Shown one piece after another: positions 8,045-19,126 of a stretch of 64,000 bases of DNA (the first letter of the stretch is position 1; the number at the start of each line of letters is the position of its first letter). A program made the position numbers and the translations under genes. A model generated the notes under the pieces. That model saw only the letters and a list, made by a program, of their open reading frames with translations. It did not search any database and was not told the origin of the DNA. Where the stretch lies: the NCBI RefSeq assembly GCF_013407925.2, contig NZ_CP060201.1, forward strand, positions 992,001 to 1,056,000. The letters are read 5' to 3'. Source of the stretch: Pseudomonas protegens (GTDB lineage Bacteria > Pseudomonadota > Gammaproteobacteria > Pseudomonadales > Pseudomonadaceae).

Positions 8045-8231
8045 GCTGTGAGGCGGCATTCTACGGAATTCCAAAGGGGTGTCAACACCTTTTTTGCAGC
8101 TAAGCCTATGAATATGCGAATTTTTTAATTTCGGCGCCTGGAAGAAGTTTTTCCTTGTATCTGGTAGCGCTTTTCCAACTCAGGTAGCATCGGCGCACTC
8201 GTAAAATATATTAAACACATGAGGTCGCAGG

Positions 8232-9515
8232 ATGGCGCACATTCCCTACCCACAGTCCTATTACGCCGCATCCGCCAATGCAGCCCCGGAACGCCCGCTG
8301 CTGCAAGGCGAAGTGGAAACCGATATCTGCGTGATCGGTGCGGGTTATACCGGCCTGTCCAGCGCCCTGTTTCTATTGGAAAACGGCTTTCGCGTAACGG
8401 TACTGGAAGCTGCCAAGGTCGGCTTTGGCGCATCCGGACGCAATGGCGGACAGATCGTCAACAGCTATAGCCGTGACATCGACGTGATCGAGCGCAGCGT
8501 CGGCCCCAAGCAAGCACAGCTGCTGGGACAAATGGCCTTCGAGGGCGGCCGGATCATTCGCGAGCGGGTAGCCAAGTACCAGATCCAGTGCGACCTGAAA
8601 GACGGCGGCGTCTTCGCGGCGCTGACCAGCAAGCAGATGGGCCACCTTGAGTCGCAGAAACGCCTGTGGGAGCGCTACGGCCACACCCAGCTGGAACTGC
8701 TGGACGAGCGACGGATTCGCGAAGTCGTGGCCTGTGATCAATACAAGGGCGGCATGCTCGACATGAGCGGCGGCCACATCCACCCGCTGAACCTGGCACT
8801 GGGCGAAGCGGCGGCCGTGGAATCCCTGGGCGGCACTATCTACGAACAATCCCCGGCAGTACGCATCGAGCGCGGAGCCAATCCCGTTATACATACCCCA
8901 CAAGGTAAAGTCCGCGCCAAGTTCGTCATCGTCGCCGGCAACGCCTACCTGGGCAATCTGATCCCGGAACTGGCCGCCAAGTCCATGCCTTGCGGCACTC
9001 AGGTGATCACTACCGAACCCCTGGGCGACGAGCTGGCAGCCAGCCTGCTCCCTCAGGACTACTGTGTCGAAGACTGCAACTACCTGCTGGACTACTACCG
9101 CCTCAGCGGCGACAAGCGCCTGATTTTCGGCGGCGGCGTGGTCTACGGCGCTCGCGACCCGGCCAACATCGAGGCGATCATCCGACCGAAGATGCTCAAG
9201 GCATTCCCGCAACTGAAAAACGTCAAGATCGACTACGCCTGGACCGGCAACTTCCTACTGACCCTGTCGCGCCTGCCACAGGTGGGCCGCCTGGGGGACA
9301 ACATCTACTACTCCCAGGGCTGCAGCGGCCACGGCGTGACCTACACCCATCTGGCCGGCAAAGTCCTGGCCGAGGCCTTGCGCGGCCAGGCAGAGCGCTT
9401 TGACGCCTTCGCCGACCTGCCCCACTACCCCTTCCCTGGCGGCCAGTTGCTGCGCACGCCATTCACCGCCCTGGGCGCCTGGTACTACAGCCTTCGTGAC
9501 AAGCTTGGCTTCTGA
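8232..9515 (+). CDS. puuB: FAD-dependent amine oxidase, gamma-glutamylputrescine oxidoreductase-like
   Basis: A 427-residue DAO-family flavoprotein. The FAD-binding GxGxxG is at residues 36-41 (GAGYTG), followed by a conserved SGRNGGQ segment and, near the C-terminus, a YYSQGCSGHGVTYTHLAGK segment typical of the PuuB/OrdL group. PuuB relatives oxidise gamma-glutamyl polyamines to aldehydes in polyamine catabolism; Pseudomonas carries several (PauB) copies, so the exact substrate is uncertain. GAGG lies 7 bases before ATG 8232. No glutamylpolyamine synthetase gene is adjacent, so it is a stand-alone copy, followed by its own terminator. Confidence 0.82.
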   Translation: MAHIPYPQSYYAASANAAPERPLLQGEVETDICVIGAGYTGLSSALFLLENGFRVTVLEAAKVGFGASGRNGGQIVNSYSRDIDVIERSVGPKQAQLLGQMAFEGGRIIRERVAKYQIQCDLKDGGVFAALTSKQMGHLESQKRLWERYGHTQLELLDERRIREVVACDQYKGGMLDMSGGHIHPLNLALGEAAAVESLGGTIYEQSPAVRIERGANPVIHTPQGKVRAKFVIVAGNAYLGNLIPELAAKSMPCGTQVITTEPLGDELAASLLPQDYCVEDCNYLLDYYRLSGDKRLIFGGGVVYGARDPANIEAIIRPKMLKAFPQLKNVKIDYAWTGNFLLTLSRLPQVGRLGDNIYYSQGCSGHGVTYTHLAGKVLAEALRGQAERFDAFADLPHYPFPGGQLLRTPFTALGAWYYSLRDKLGF

Positions 9516-9540
9516 TAGTCCGAGTTTTTCGCAGGTACAA

Positions 9541-9566
9541 AAAAACCGCCGAATAGGCGGTTTTTT
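9541..9566 (+). terminator. Terminator of the PuuB-like oxidase gene
   Basis: Stem AAAAACCGCC (9541-9550) with GGCGGTTTTT (9556-9565), a 5-base loop and a T-run, 26 bases after the stop codon. Confidence 0.9.
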
Positions 9567-9609
9567 ATGCTCAAGCAACAGCTACTGCAAAAAGGCAAAT
9601 TCCGAAAAC

Positions 9610-9637
9610 AAAAAACCCCGGTCTTTCGACCAGGGCT
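9610..9637 (-). terminator. Terminator of the tRNA-Val/Asp/Asp unit
   Basis: On the minus strand CCCTGGTC pairs with GACCGGGG around a GAAA tetraloop (one G-T pair), followed by six T. It lies about 75 bases after the last tRNA-Asp. Confidence 0.8.
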
Positions 9638-9711
9638 TTTGCTATCGATGCGAATCAAGCCAGTAGCTTGCTTCGTTGCTTCAAGGCGTTCAGTGGTCCT
9701 TGAGGCTGATA

Positions 9712-9788
9712 TGGCGCAGCGGACGGGACTCGAACCCGCGACCCCCGGCGTGACAGGCCGGTATTCTAACCGACTGAACTACCGCTGC
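9712..9788 (-). tRNA. tRNA-Asp (anticodon GTC), copy 1
   Basis: 77-base minus-strand cloverleaf: acceptor GCAGCGG with CCGCTGC, discriminator G, encoded CCA, anticodon loop CTGTCAC (GTC). Confidence 0.95.
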
Positions 9789-9889
9789 GTATCGCTTGGA
9801 CTTGCGTCCATGTGAATCGTTTAAATCGTCTGAAAGAAGAGCTTCGATGCTTTTCGATCGCAAACCAGGCAAGCCTGATCTGGAAAATA

Positions 9890-9966
9890 TGGCGCAGCGG
9901 ACGGGACTCGAACCCGCGACCCCCGGCGTGACAGGCCGGTATTCTAACCGACTGAACTACCGCTGC
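9890..9966 (-). tRNA. tRNA-Asp (anticodon GTC), copy 2
   Basis: Identical in sequence to the copy at 9712-9788, from which it is separated by about 100 unrelated bases. It lies in one minus-strand unit with tRNA-Val(TAC). Confidence 0.95.
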
Positions 9967-10024
9967 GCGTCGGTTGGAGGCTTCTTTGGAAGCTTCCGTC
10001 TTTCTTGCGAAAGACACTCAGGAA

Positions 10025-10100
10025 TGGTGGGTGATGACGGGATCGAACCGCCGACCCTCTGCTTGTAAGGCAGATGCTCTCCCGGCTGAGCTAATCACCC
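10025..10100 (-). tRNA. tRNA-Val (anticodon TAC)
   Basis: 76-base minus-strand cloverleaf with acceptor GGGTGAT pairing ATCACCC, encoded CCA, and anticodon loop CTTACAA (TAC). It is first in the Val-Asp-Asp unit. Confidence 0.95.
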
Positions 10101-10266
10101 TTTGCTTCGCTGAGGCCGCGAAATTTACGCAGGTAACGAAGCTAAGTCAATAGCAGGCTTGAAGTTTTTTTCAAAAGCCGCGGAATGGCCCAATGGCCAG
10201 CCGCACGAAAAAAGCCACTGGCGCACAGCCATACTGCTCACTGGCCGCTTAAAGCCAGGTGCGGCC

Positions 10267-11040
10267 TTACGCCTGATAAATCATTTTCTTGGTCATGCCA
10301 CCGTCCACCACGAACTCCTGGCCAGTGACAAAACCCGAATTGCGCGACAGCAGCCAGGCCACCATCGACGCCACATCCTCAACCGTCCCCACCCGGCCCG
10401 CAGGATGCTGGGCATGATCGGCATCGGATAAAGGCTCGGCACGCCGCACCGCCGGATCACGCGCATCGATCCAGCCAGGACTCACGGCATTGACCCGGAT
10501 CTCCGGCCCGAGACTGATGGCCAGGGCATGGGTCAGGGCCAACAGACCGCCCTTGCTCGCCGCATAGGCTTCGCTGTCAGGTTCCGATTGCCGAGCCCGG
10601 GTTGACGCCAGATTGACGATGGAACCGCCATGGGCGCGCAGATAAGGCGCGCAATGCTTGGCCAGCAGCATGGGCCCACCGAGATTCACCGCCAGCACCC
10701 GATTCCAGTAAGCCAGATCCAGGCTTTCCAGAGTGATGTTGTGCGGATCAGCCACCGCCGCGTTGCACACCAGCGCGTCCAGGCGCCCGAACTGCCCCAG
10801 CACCTCGGCCACGCCCTGCGCCACCTGCTCCTCGTCCGCCACGTCCATGGTGATGAACCAGGCATTCTCGCCCAACACCCTGGACACCTTGGAGCCACGC
10901 TCCCGATCCACGTCGGTCAGCACCACCTGCCAGCCTTCGCTGATCAGCCAGGCAGCGATACCCAGGCCAATGCCCCGTGCCGCACCCGTGACCAGCGCGA
11001 CACGTCCGTTGCCACCCTGAGGCGTGGACAACTCGATCAC
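10267..11040 (-). CDS. Short-chain dehydrogenase/reductase
   Basis: A 257-residue classical SDR: nucleotide-binding TGAARGIG (18-25), NNAG-equivalent CNAAV, active-site Ser in NLAST and the catalytic YAASK, then a C-terminal VDGG. These enzymes use NAD(P)H on alcohols or ketones; the substrate is not readable. The start is GTG 11040, which overlaps the stop of metZ by 4 bases (GTGA), so it is translationally coupled to metZ. The link to sulfur metabolism is by position only. Confidence 0.88.
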   Translation of the reverse strand: MIELSTPQGGNGRVALVTGAARGIGLGIAAWLISEGWQVVLTDVDRERGSKVSRVLGENAWFITMDVADEEQVAQGVAEVLGQFGRLDALVCNAAVADPHNITLESLDLAYWNRVLAVNLGGPMLLAKHCAPYLRAHGGSIVNLASTRARQSEPDSEAYAASKGGLLALTHALAISLGPEIRVNAVSPGWIDARDPAVRRAEPLSDADHAQHPAGRVGTVEDVASMVAWLLSRNSGFVTGQEFVVDGGMTKKMIYQA

Positions 11041-12248
11041 AAGGCTGCCAACCCACGAGCCAGGTCGGCCTGCAGGTCAGCCACATCCTCAAGGCCCACC
11101 GCAATGCGGATCAGACTGTCGCGAATGCCGGCCGCTTCACGCTCCTGTGGCGCCAGGCGCCCGTGGGACGTGGTGCTCGGATGGGTAATGGTGGTTTTGC
11201 TATCACCCAGGTTGGCCGTGATCGAAATCAGGCGAGTGGCATCGATAAAGCGCCAGGCGCCCTCTTTGCCGCCCTTGACCTCGAAGCTCACCACCGCGCC
11301 GAAACCACGCTGCTGACGCTTGGCCAGCTCGTGTTGCGGGTGGCTGGCAAGACCGGCGTAGTGCACCTTCTCGACACCGTCCTGCTGCTCAAGCCACTGC
11401 GCCAGAGCCAGGGCATTGGCACAGTGAGCACGCATCCGCAGGCTCAGGGTTTCCAGCCCCTTGAGGAAGATCCAGGCGTTGAACGGACTCAGGGTCGGCC
11501 CGGCAGTGCGCAGAAAGCCCACCACTTCTTTCATCTGTTCGCTGCGTCCGGCTACCACGCCGCCCATGCAACGACCCTGGCCGTCGATGAACTTGGTGGC
11601 CGAATGCACCACCACGTCCGCGCCCAGCTTCAAGGGTTGCTGCAAAGCCGGGGTGCAGAAGCAGTTGTCGACCACCAGCATCGCGCCCTTGGCATGCGCC
11701 AGCTCAGCCAAGGCGGCGATATCCACCAGTTCGGCCAGCGGATTGGAGGGAGATTCGACGAACAGCAGCTTGGTGTTGCTCTTGATCGCCGCATCCCAGC
11801 CAGACAGATCCGCCAGGGGCACGTAATCGACTTCAACGCCAAAACGCTTGAAGTACTTCTCGAACAGGCTAATGGTCGAGCCAAACACGCTGCGCGACAC
11901 CAGCACGTGATCGCCAGCACTGCACAGACTCATGACCACCGAGAGAATCGCCGCCATGCCGGTGGCCGTGGCGACCGCCTGCTCAGCGCCCTCCAGCGCC
12001 GCGATACGCTCTTCGAACGAGCGCACCGTGGGGTTGGTGTAACGCGAATAGACGTTGCCTGGCACTTCGCCAGCGAAGCGTGCAGCCGCGTCAGCCGCTG
12101 TACGGAACACATAGCTGGAGGTGAAGAACATCGGATCACCGTGCTCGCCTTCCGGCGAGCGGTGCTGACCGGCGCGCACCGCCAGGGTATCGAACGCTAC
12201 GCCTTCAAGGTCGCTGTCCAGCCGACCGGCATCCCAATCCTGACTCAT
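11037..12248 (-). CDS. metZ: O-succinylhomoserine sulfhydrylase
   Basis: A 403-residue Cys/Met-metabolism PLP enzyme. The PLP lysine is Lys219 in [14 protein letters not shown], and YSRYTNPT (67-74) is a cofactor/phosphate-binding segment of the family. MetZ makes homocysteine directly from O-succinylhomoserine and sulfide in methionine synthesis. The assignment as MetZ rather than MetB/MetC rests on overall resemblance and on the metZ-purF neighbourhood conserved in Pseudomonas. ATG 12248 has GGAG 8 bases upstream. It follows purF by 36 bases and overlaps the SDR gene by 4. Confidence 0.9.
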   Translation of the reverse strand: MSQDWDAGRLDSDLEGVAFDTLAVRAGQHRSPEGEHGDPMFFTSSYVFRTAADAAARFAGEVPGNVYSRYTNPTVRSFEERIAALEGAEQAVATATGMAAILSVVMSLCSAGDHVLVSRSVFGSTISLFEKYFKRFGVEVDYVPLADLSGWDAAIKSNTKLLFVESPSNPLAELVDIAALAELAHAKGAMLVVDNCFCTPALQQPLKLGADVVVHSATKFIDGQGRCMGGVVAGRSEQMKEVVGFLRTAGPTLSPFNAWIFLKGLETLSLRMRAHCANALALAQWLEQQDGVEKVHYAGLASHPQHELAKRQQRGFGAVVSFEVKGGKEGAWRFIDATRLISITANLGDSKTTITHPSTTSHGRLAPQEREAAGIRDSLIRIAVGLEDVADLQADLARGLAAL

Positions 12249-12284
12249 GCCGCCTACTCCTAATGTCTTCTTAAATGCTCTGGA

Positions 12285-13790
12285 TCAGTTGTTGTACAGA
12301 TCGATGATGGCGCTGACCGCCTGGGTCTTGGCCTTGGAGGCATCGTTGCGAGCGTTCTCGATCTTGTTCAGATAGGCCTCGTCGACGTCGCCGGTGACGT
12401 ACTTGCCGTCGAACACCGCGCAGTCGAAGCTCTCGATCTTGATCTTGCCGCCACCGACCGCCTCGATCAGGTCCGGCAGGTCCTGATAGATCAGCCAGTC
12501 GGCACCGATCAGGTCAGCCACGTCCTGGGTCGAACGATTGTGAGCAATCAACTCGTGGGCACTTGGCATGTCGATGCCATAGACGTTCGGGTAACGAACC
12601 GCCGGCGCCGCGGAGCAGAAGTAGACGTTCTTCGCACCGGCTTCACGGGCCATCTGGATGATCTGCTTGCAGGTGGTGCCGCGAACGATGGAGTCGTCCA
12701 CCAGCATCACGTTCTTGCCGCGGAATTCCAGCTCGATGGCATTGAGCTTCTGGCGCACGGATTTTTTCCGCGCTGCCTGGCCCGGCATGATGAAGGTACG
12801 GCCGATGTAGCGGTTCTTGACGAAACCTTCGCGGAACTTGACCCCCAAGTGGTTGGCCAGCTCCAGCGCCGCGGTACGGCTGGTATCCGGAATCGGAATC
12901 ACCACGTCGATATCGTGCTCCGGACGCTCGCGCAGGATCTTCTCGGCCAGCTTCTCGCCCATGCGCAGGCGCGCCTTGTACACCGAAACGCCGTCGATGA
13001 TCGAATCCGGGCGAGCCAGGTAGACGTGTTCGAAGATGCACGGAGTGAGCTGCGGGTTGGTCGCGCACTGACGGGTGTAAAGCTTGCCCTCTTCAGTGAT
13101 GTAGACCGCCTCGCCCGGAGCCAGGTCGCGAATCAGGGTAAAGCCCAATACATCCAGGGAAACGCTTTCCGAGGCGATCATGTATTCCACGCCTTCGTCG
13201 GTATGACGCTGGCCGAAAACGATCGGACGGATGCCGTGAGGGTCGCGGAAACCGACGATACCGTAACCGGTGATCATGGCCACCACCGCATAACCACCGA
13301 CACAGCGGTTGTGCACATCAGTCACTGCGGCAAACACGTCTTCCTCGGTCGGCTGCAGCTTGCCGCGCTGGGCCAGCTCGTGAGCGAACACGTTGAGCAG
13401 CACTTCGGAGTCGGAGTTGGTGTTGACGTGGCGCAGGTCGGACTCGTAGATCTCCTTGGCCAACTGTTCAACATTGGTCAGGTTGCCGTTGTGCGCCAGG
13501 GTGATGCCATACGGCGAGTTGACGTAGAACGGCTGAGCCTCGGCAGAAGTCGAGCTGCCTGCGGTTGGATAACGCACATGACCGATACCCATGTGCCCCA
13601 CCAGGCGCTGCATGTGCCGTTGCTGGAACACATCACGCACCAGGCCATTGTCCTTGCGCAGGAATAACCGGCCATCATGGCTGGTCACGATACCGGCAGC
13701 GTCCTGGCCGCGGTGCTGGAGGACGGTTAGCGCGTCATACAGCGCCTGATTGACGTTCGACTTACCGACGATACCGACGATGCCACACAT
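12285..13790 (-). CDS. purF: Amidophosphoribosyltransferase
   Basis: A 501-residue enzyme making phosphoribosylamine from PRPP and glutamine, the first step of purine synthesis. It starts MCGIVGIVG; Met removal exposes the catalytic Cys2 of the Ntn glutaminase domain (about 2-235). The phosphoribosyltransferase domain follows, with the PRPP motif [16 protein letters not shown] 13790 is chosen because Cys must be residue 2; an upstream in-frame start at 13799 would bury it. AGGGG lies 9 bases upstream. It follows cvpA by 41 bases. Confidence 0.97.
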   Translation of the reverse strand: MCGIVGIVGKSNVNQALYDALTVLQHRGQDAAGIVTSHDGRLFLRKDNGLVRDVFQQRHMQRLVGHMGIGHVRYPTAGSSTSAEAQPFYVNSPYGITLAHNGNLTNVEQLAKEIYESDLRHVNTNSDSEVLLNVFAHELAQRGKLQPTEEDVFAAVTDVHNRCVGGYAVVAMITGYGIVGFRDPHGIRPIVFGQRHTDEGVEYMIASESVSLDVLGFTLIRDLAPGEAVYITEEGKLYTRQCATNPQLTPCIFEHVYLARPDSIIDGVSVYKARLRMGEKLAEKILRERPEHDIDVVIPIPDTSRTAALELANHLGVKFREGFVKNRYIGRTFIMPGQAARKKSVRQKLNAIELEFRGKNVMLVDDSIVRGTTCKQIIQMAREAGAKNVYFCSAAPAVRYPNVYGIDMPSAHELIAHNRSTQDVADLIGADWLIYQDLPDLIEAVGGGKIKIESFDCAVFDGKYVTGDVDEAYLNKIENARNDASKAKTQAVSAIIDLYNN

Positions 13791-13831
13791 GCGACGCAAC
13801 CCCTACTTAATGAAACTGAACTGAACCCATC

Positions 13832-14389
13832 TTACTGAGGCGTTTTGGCCGGTAAGAGGTGCTCCTTGAACGGTATTTCAGCGGGTACGCTGATACCGCT
13901 GGCCAGCCACTGACTGCTCCACCCCAGGATGAGGTTCTTGGACCAGTCTGCAACCAATAGAAATTGTGGCACCAGCCGCGACTGCTGCCACCAGGAATCC
14001 TGCTGTACCGGCCCCAGGCTCAAGAGCCCGACCGCCACGACCACCAGCAGCGCGCCACGCGCCGCGCCGAAGGCCATGCCGAGGAATCGATCGGTCCCGG
14101 AGAGGCCGGTGACGCGAATCAATTCGCCGATGAGATAGTTGACCATTGCCCCCACCAGCAAGGTGGCGACAAACATGATTGCGCAGCCCGCGATCACGCG
14201 AGCCGAGGGAGTTTCGATATAACCGCCGAGGTACTCGGACAGTGAGCCACCAAACATCCAGGCGACGACTCCTGCGATGATCCAGGTAAGCAACGACAAG
14301 GCTTCTTTGACGAAACCGCGGCTCAAGCTGATCAAAGCGGAGATGGCGATTATTGCAACGATCGCCCAGTCAACCCAGGTAAATGGCAC
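13832..14389 (-). CDS. cvpA: CvpA family inner-membrane protein
   Basis: A 185-residue protein with four predicted membrane helices (about 8-26, 30-50, 64-90, 105-127) and the family's GFVKEALSLLTW segment. CvpA is named for colicin V production and commonly sits next to purF; its biochemical role is unclear, with links to envelope stress and biofilm. The start is GTG 14389 (GTG CCA TTT ACC) with only a weak ribosome site. It lies 98 bases after dedD and 41 before purF. Confidence 0.93.
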   Translation of the reverse strand: MPFTWVDWAIVAIIAISALISLSRGFVKEALSLLTWIIAGVVAWMFGGSLSEYLGGYIETPSARVIAGCAIMFVATLLVGAMVNYLIGELIRVTGLSGTDRFLGMAFGAARGALLVVVAVGLLSLGPVQQDSWWQQSRLVPQFLLVADWSKNLILGWSSQWLASGISVPAEIPFKEHLLPAKTPQ

Positions 14390-14487
14390 AGTGCAGCCTA
14401 CAGACGGATAAGGCGGCGCATTTTAACAGAGCGCTTGGCTGTCGGTAAGCTGCGATTCACTGTGCTTTTGAAATCAGCCAGATAGCT

Positions 14488-15138
14488 TCAACCACGCTCT
14501 GGCTGAAAGCGCACCACAAACCCCTTGAGGTTGTGCTGACGCCCCAGCAGGTCACGCAGACGGTCGGCCTCGGCACGCTCGATCAGCGGCCCGACGAAGA
14601 CCCGGTTCTTGCCATCAGCGGAACGGATATAAGCGTTATAGCCTTGACTGCGCAGGGTTTTCTGCAGGTTTTCCGCACCTTCACGGCTCGACAGACTGGC
14701 CAGCTGCACCGACCAACTGATCGACAGGCCATTGGCATCGATTCGGCTCTGACTGGTGTCAGGCTTGGCAGCGGCAATCGGCTGGGCCGGGGCTGGAGCC
14801 GGCACGGGCGCGGGTTTTGGCGCCGGCTTGCTCGCCGCAGGCGCCGGGGCAACCACCGGCACACTCGGGGCAATCGGCATCGAAGGCGCAACCTGCTGCA
14901 CCACTGGCTGCTCGACAGGCACCGGTTCCTGAGGCAACACCTTGGGCTCGGGCACCACCACAGGCTCAACCTGAACCTGCGGCATGGCCGAGGCTTGCGG
15001 CACAGGTGGTGCTTCAACCGTTACGTGGCGCTGCTCATCCTCGCGCGAGAACAGCATCGGCAGAAAGATCACCGCCAAGGCCACCAGCACCAGTGCTCCA
15101 ACCATTCGCTGCTTGTAGACGTTATCCAGCATTGCCAT
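14488..15138 (-). CDS. dedD: DedD-like SPOR-domain cell-division protein
   Basis: A 216-residue protein: short cytoplasmic N-terminus, one membrane helix (about 13-31), a long Pro/Ala/Val-rich periplasmic linker (about 45-130) and a C-terminal SPOR domain (about 140-212) with a conserved WSVQLASLSS start and VFVGPL segment. SPOR domains bind denuded septal peptidoglycan, and DedD is a late division protein. ATG 15138 is chosen because GGAGGA lies 8 bases upstream. It overlaps the end of folC by 17 bases. Confidence 0.9.
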   Translation of the reverse strand: MAMLDNVYKQRMVGALVLVALAVIFLPMLFSREDEQRHVTVEAPPVPQASAMPQVQVEPVVVPEPKVLPQEPVPVEQPVVQQVAPSMPIAPSVPVVAPAPAASKPAPKPAPVPAPAPAQPIAAAKPDTSQSRIDANGLSISWSVQLASLSSREGAENLQKTLRSQGYNAYIRSADGKNRVFVGPLIERAEADRLRDLLGRQHNLKGFVVRFQPERG

Positions 15139-16429
15139 GTGCAGCTTCCTCCGTGGAGCGCCGGGCGAGCCACTCGAGCGCCTCGGCGACACAATAAAAA
15201 GATCCGAACAGCAGAATTTCATCATCCGCGGTCGCTTGCTCGCATTGCGCTTCCAATGCCGCAGCAATACTGGCGTAGGACGCTACCGAAGCGCCAAGGT
15301 TCTCCAGTGCGGCCTGCAGATCCTGCACCGGGCGCGCCCTGGGCGAATCCAGCGGCGCCACGGCCCAGCTCTGGACCGAAGACTGCAGACACCCCACCAC
15401 CCCCGGCAGATCCTTGTCCGCCAGCAGGCCAAATACCGCCAGGCGCCGACCGCTCAGCGGTCGACGTGCCAGGCGCTCGGCCAGATACTGCGCGGCATGG
15501 GGGTTGTGCCCCACATCCAGGAGCAGGTTCAGGCGCTTGCCCTGCCATTCCACCTGCCGACGATCCAGGCGCCCGGTGACTCGGGTCTGCTGCAATGCTG
15601 CGCCCATCTGATCAGGCTGCCAGGGCAACCCGGTAAGCAGATAAGCCTGCAAGGCCAGCGCCGCGTTCTCCATGGGCAGATCAAGCAACGGCAGATCCCG
15701 CAGCTCGACCTGATTGCCCTGGGCATCCAGACCACGCCACTGCCAATGCTCTTCGGTCAGCGCCAGATCGAAATCCCGCCCCCGAAGGAAAAACGGACAA
15801 CCCAGCTCCCGCGCCTTATCCAGCAGCGGCTGCGGCGGATTCAGGTCGCCACACAGCGCCGGAGCGCCCGGACGGAAAATCCCGGCCTTTTCGAAGGCCA
15901 CGGATTCACGGGAATCGCCGAGGTACTCGATATGATCGACTCCGATGCTGGTGACCAGCGCCAGGTCGGCATCCACCAGGTTGACCGTATCCAGACGACC
16001 ACCCAGACCGACCTCCAGCACCACAGCATCCAGCGCCGCCTGCTGGAACAGCCAGAAGGCCGCCAGGGTGCCCATCTCGAAATAGGTCAGGGAAACTTCA
16101 CCGCGCCCCGCCTCTACTGCAGCAAAGGCTTCGCACAACTGCTCGTCAGTAGCTTCGAGACCATTGACCTGCACCCGCTCGTTGTAACGCAGCAGGTGCG
16201 GCGAGCTGTAGACCCCCACCTGCAAGCCCTGGGCTCGCAGCAGGGAGGCGACAAAGGCACAGGTCGAGCCCTTGCCGTTGGTTCCGGTCACCGTGATCAC
16301 CCGAGGCGCCGGCTTGCCCAGCCCCATCCGCGACGCTACCTGCTGCGAGCGCGCCAAGCCCATATCGATGGCCGAGGGATGCAACTGCTCAAGGTAGGCG
16401 AGCCATTCGCCCAGGGTGCGCTGGATCAT
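15122..16429 (-). CDS. folC: Bifunctional folylpolyglutamate/dihydrofolate synthase
   Basis: A 435-residue Mur-ligase-fold enzyme. The ATP-binding P-loop TGTNGKGS is at residues 48-55, and the central-domain DHIEYLGDS and C-terminal DVGHNPHA segments are typical of FolC. It adds glutamates to folates and, in this family, to dihydropteroate. ATG 16429 overlaps the accD stop by 4 bases (ATGA), and its own end overlaps dedD, so accD-folC-dedD are translationally linked. Confidence 0.96.
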   Translation of the reverse strand: MIQRTLGEWLAYLEQLHPSAIDMGLARSQQVASRMGLGKPAPRVITVTGTNGKGSTCAFVASLLRAQGLQVGVYSSPHLLRYNERVQVNGLEATDEQLCEAFAAVEAGRGEVSLTYFEMGTLAAFWLFQQAALDAVVLEVGLGGRLDTVNLVDADLALVTSIGVDHIEYLGDSRESVAFEKAGIFRPGAPALCGDLNPPQPLLDKARELGCPFFLRGRDFDLALTEEHWQWRGLDAQGNQVELRDLPLLDLPMENAALALQAYLLTGLPWQPDQMGAALQQTRVTGRLDRRQVEWQGKRLNLLLDVGHNPHAAQYLAERLARRPLSGRRLAVFGLLADKDLPGVVGCLQSSVQSWAVAPLDSPRARPVQDLQAALENLGASVASYASIAAALEAQCEQATADDEILLFGSFYCVAEALEWLARRSTEEAAHGNAG

Positions 16430-17346
16430 AGGTTGGCTGGAGCCGGTGGCACCACCATCGGCTCCACGGGAGCCGCGACGAATTCCGGCGTCGGCAGACC
16501 CATCAGTTGCGCCAGCAGGTTACCCAGACGCGGACGCAGTTCCTGACGGGCGATGATCATGTCGATCGCCCCGTGCTCCAGCAGGAACTCACTGCGCTGA
16601 AAGCCTTCCGGCAGTTTTTCACGCACGGTCTGTTCGATCACTCGCGGACCGGCGAAACCTACCAGGGCCTTAGGCTCGGCGACGATCACGTCACCCAGCA
16701 TCGCCAGGCTGGCGGAAACACCACCGTAGACCGGATCGGTCAGCACGGAGACGAAGGGAATGCCCTCTTCACGCAGGCGCGCCAGCACCGCGGAAGTCTT
16801 GGCCATCTGCATCAGGGAAATCAGCGCTTCCTGCATCCGCGCACCACCGGAGGCGGAGAAGCAGATCATCGGGCAACGGTTTTCCAGGGCGTAGTTGGCC
16901 GCACGCACGAAACGCTCGCCGACGATCGCGCCCATGGAACCGCCCATGAAGGAGAACTCAAAGGCCGAGACCACCACCGGCATGCCCAGCAGGGTACCGC
17001 TCATGGAAATCAGCGCGTCCTTCTCGCCGGTCTGCTTCTGTGCCGCAGTCAGACGATCCTTGTACTTCTTGCCGTCGCGGAACTTCAGGCGGTCCACCGG
17101 CTCCAGATCGGCGCCCAGTTCGGCACGACCCTCGGCGTCCAGGAAGATGTCGATGCGCGCACGTGCACCGATACGCATGTGGTGGTTGCACTTGGGGCAA
17201 ACATCCAGGGTCTTTTCCAGCTCCGGACGATAAAGCACCGCCTCGCAGGACGGGCACTTGTGCCACAGACCTTCAGGCACCGAGCTTTTCTTCACCTCGG
17301 AACGCATGATCGAAGGGATCAGTTTGTCTACTAACCAGTTGCTCAT
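16426..17346 (-). CDS. accD: Acetyl-CoA carboxylase carboxyltransferase subunit beta
   Basis: A 306-residue subunit that, with AccA, transfers the carboxyl group from biotin to acetyl-CoA for fatty-acid synthesis. A four-Cys zinc ribbon (Cys31, 34, 50, 53) is followed by the carboxyltransferase core with the glycine-rich [11 protein letters not shown] segment. A Pro/Ala-rich tail closes it. ATG 17346 (MSNWLVDKL) is chosen by family comparison; GGAG lies 9 bases upstream. It heads the accD-folC-dedD-cvpA-purF-metZ series. Confidence 0.97.
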   Translation of the reverse strand: MSNWLVDKLIPSIMRSEVKKSSVPEGLWHKCPSCEAVLYRPELEKTLDVCPKCNHHMRIGARARIDIFLDAEGRAELGADLEPVDRLKFRDGKKYKDRLTAAQKQTGEKDALISMSGTLLGMPVVVSAFEFSFMGGSMGAIVGERFVRAANYALENRCPMICFSASGGARMQEALISLMQMAKTSAVLARLREEGIPFVSVLTDPVYGGVSASLAMLGDVIVAEPKALVGFAGPRVIEQTVREKLPEGFQRSEFLLEHGAIDMIIARQELRPRLGNLLAQLMGLPTPEFVAAPVEPMVVPPAPANL

Positions 17347-17605
17347 GCTTTCTTTCTCCAGTACCGGCGGCCCGAACGCTCTGGTTCGCAACCCCGCGTA
17401 TGCCCTTGAGCTAAATTCATGTGTGCGGCGATGTTCACTTCGCTACCGCGGTCAGCACCGGGCTCGACCTGCCTGCAACGAAACGTTCCTCAGCCATCCC
17501 GACAACCCGCGATAGAGCGGTTGCCACTCGATTCCGGCACCGCCTTAAGGCGACGCCTGCCTGTTTTGTACAGTGGTGTTATGGACGGCGGCAGACTGCC
17601 AGCCG

Positions 17606-18238
17606 TCACATCGACCCACTGCTGCGACGCACGGCCTGCATAAATGCCTGAATCTTGGCCGGATCCTTGATGCCCTTGCCCTGCTCGACTCCGCCACTGA
17701 CATCCACCGCATAAGGACGAACCTGGGCAATGGCCTGGGCAACATTCTCTGCATTGAGGCCGCCAGCCAGGATGATCGGCTTGCTCACTTCCCGCGGAAC
17801 CAGGGACCAGTCAAAAGCCTCGCCAGTTCCCCCCGGCACGCCCTCGACATAGGTGTCCAGCAAAATCCCACTGGCGTGCGGGTATGCCCGGCAGGCCGCG
17901 GCAATATCATCTCCAGCCTTGACTCGCAGCGCCTTGATATAGGGACGGTGATAGCCATCGCAATCAGCCGCCGACTCATCGCCGTGAAACTGCAGCAGAT
18001 CCAGCGGCACCGCATCGAGGATCTCCCCCAGCTCGCAGCGACTGGCATTGACGAACAGCCCGACCGTGGTCACGAACGGCGGCAAGGCGGCAATGATCGC
18101 CCGCGCCTGCTGCACAGACACGGCCCGCGGACTTTTGGCATAGAACACCAGACCGATAGCGTCGGCCCCCGCCGCCACGGCCGCCAACGCGTCTTCTATG
18201 CGGGTAATCCCGCAAATCTTGCTGCGAACAGCTGACAT
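17606..18238 (-). CDS. trpF: Phosphoribosylanthranilate isomerase
   Basis: A 210-residue TIM barrel for the third committed step of tryptophan synthesis. KICGITR near the N-terminus carries the catalytic Cys, and a later AVDVSGGVE region holds the phosphate site and general acid Asp. ATG 18238 gives the standard N-terminus; the ribosome site is weak. It sits between accD and truA, away from other trp genes, as is usual in Pseudomonas. Confidence 0.96.
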   Translation of the reverse strand: MSAVRSKICGITRIEDALAAVAAGADAIGLVFYAKSPRAVSVQQARAIIAALPPFVTTVGLFVNASRCELGEILDAVPLDLLQFHGDESAADCDGYHRPYIKALRVKAGDDIAAACRAYPHASGILLDTYVEGVPGGTGEAFDWSLVPREVSKPIILAGGLNAENVAQAIAQVRPYAVDVSGGVEQGKGIKDPAKIQAFMQAVRRSSGSM

Positions 18239-18301
18239 GTCGTGTGAACCTCGGGGGCAAATTCGGAAAGTTCCGGATGGTAGCAAATGCTTTTCCGGGC
18301 G

Positions 18302-19126
18302 TCAGCCGTCAAGTTCAGGCCAACCGGTGAGGAAATGTGGCCCGATATAGCGCTCCGGCAGCGCAAACTCGTCCTTGTACTCGACCTGAACCAGGTACAG
18401 GCCAAAAGGATGAGCAGTGACCCCGCCCGCGCGACGAACCCGACTCTCCAGCACTTCCCGCGCCCACTCCACCGGGCGCTCGCCGGCGCCAATGGTCATC
18501 AAGACCCCGGCAATGTTGCGCACCATGTGATGCAGGAAGGCACTGGCACGAATATCCAGGACGATCATCTTGCCGTGCCGGGTCACCCGCAGGTGATGAA
18601 TCTCCTTGATCGGCGACTTGGCCTGGCACTGCCCGGCCCGAAAGGCGCTGAAATCATGGGTACCCAGCAGGAACTGCGCGGCCTGGGCCATGCGCTCGGT
18701 GTCCAGGGGCCGGTGATTCCAGGTGACTTCTTCATTGAGATGGGCCGGACGGATCTGGTCGTTGTAGATCACATAGCGATAGCGCCGGGCGATGGCCTTG
18801 AACCGCGCATGGAAATGCGCGGGCATTTCCTGGGCCCAACTGACGCTGATGTCATGGGGCAGGTTGATATTGGCCCCCATGACCCACGCCTTCATCGAAC
18901 GCACGGCCTGGGTGTCGAAATGCACCACCTGACCACAGGCATGCACACCGGCATCAGTGCGCCCCGCACAGGACACCAGCACCGGAGAGTCCGCGACCCG
19001 GGACAAGGCCTTCTCCAGAGTTTCCTGGACGCTGGGCACGCCAGAAGCCTGGCGCTGCCAACCGCGATAGCGCGACCCCTTGTATTCAACACCCAGAGCA
19101 ATGCGGGAAAAGCCTTCGGCTGCCAT
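18302..19126 (-). CDS. truA: tRNA pseudouridine(38-40) synthase
   Basis: A 274-residue TruA enzyme modifying U38-U40 in tRNA anticodon stems. The catalytic Asp is in GRTDAGVHACGQ (residue 58 from this start); RYRGWQRQ and FLHHMVRNI are further family blocks. The start is uncertain: ATG 19126 has no good ribosome site, while in-frame TTG codons at 19156 (AGG about 9 bases upstream) and 19183 would add 10 or 19 residues. The upstream extension is not needed for the fold. Confidence 0.92.
   Translation of the reverse strand: MAAEGFSRIALGVEYKGSRYRGWQRQASGVPSVQETLEKALSRVADSPVLVSCAGRTDAGVHACGQVVHFDTQAVRSMKAWVMGANINLPHDISVSWAQEMPAHFHARFKAIARRYRYVIYNDQIRPAHLNEEVTWNHRPLDTERMAQAAQFLLGTHDFSAFRAGQCQAKSPIKEIHHLRVTRHGKMIVLDIRASAFLHHMVRNIAGVLMTIGAGERPVEWAREVLESRVRRAGGVTAHPFGLYLVQVEYKDEFALPERYIGPHFLTGWPELDG

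Noticed and set aside
10195..10260. Terminator after the SDR gene
   Set aside because: There is a T-run on the minus strand (TTTTTT), but the GCCAGTGGC before it does not form a proper stem.
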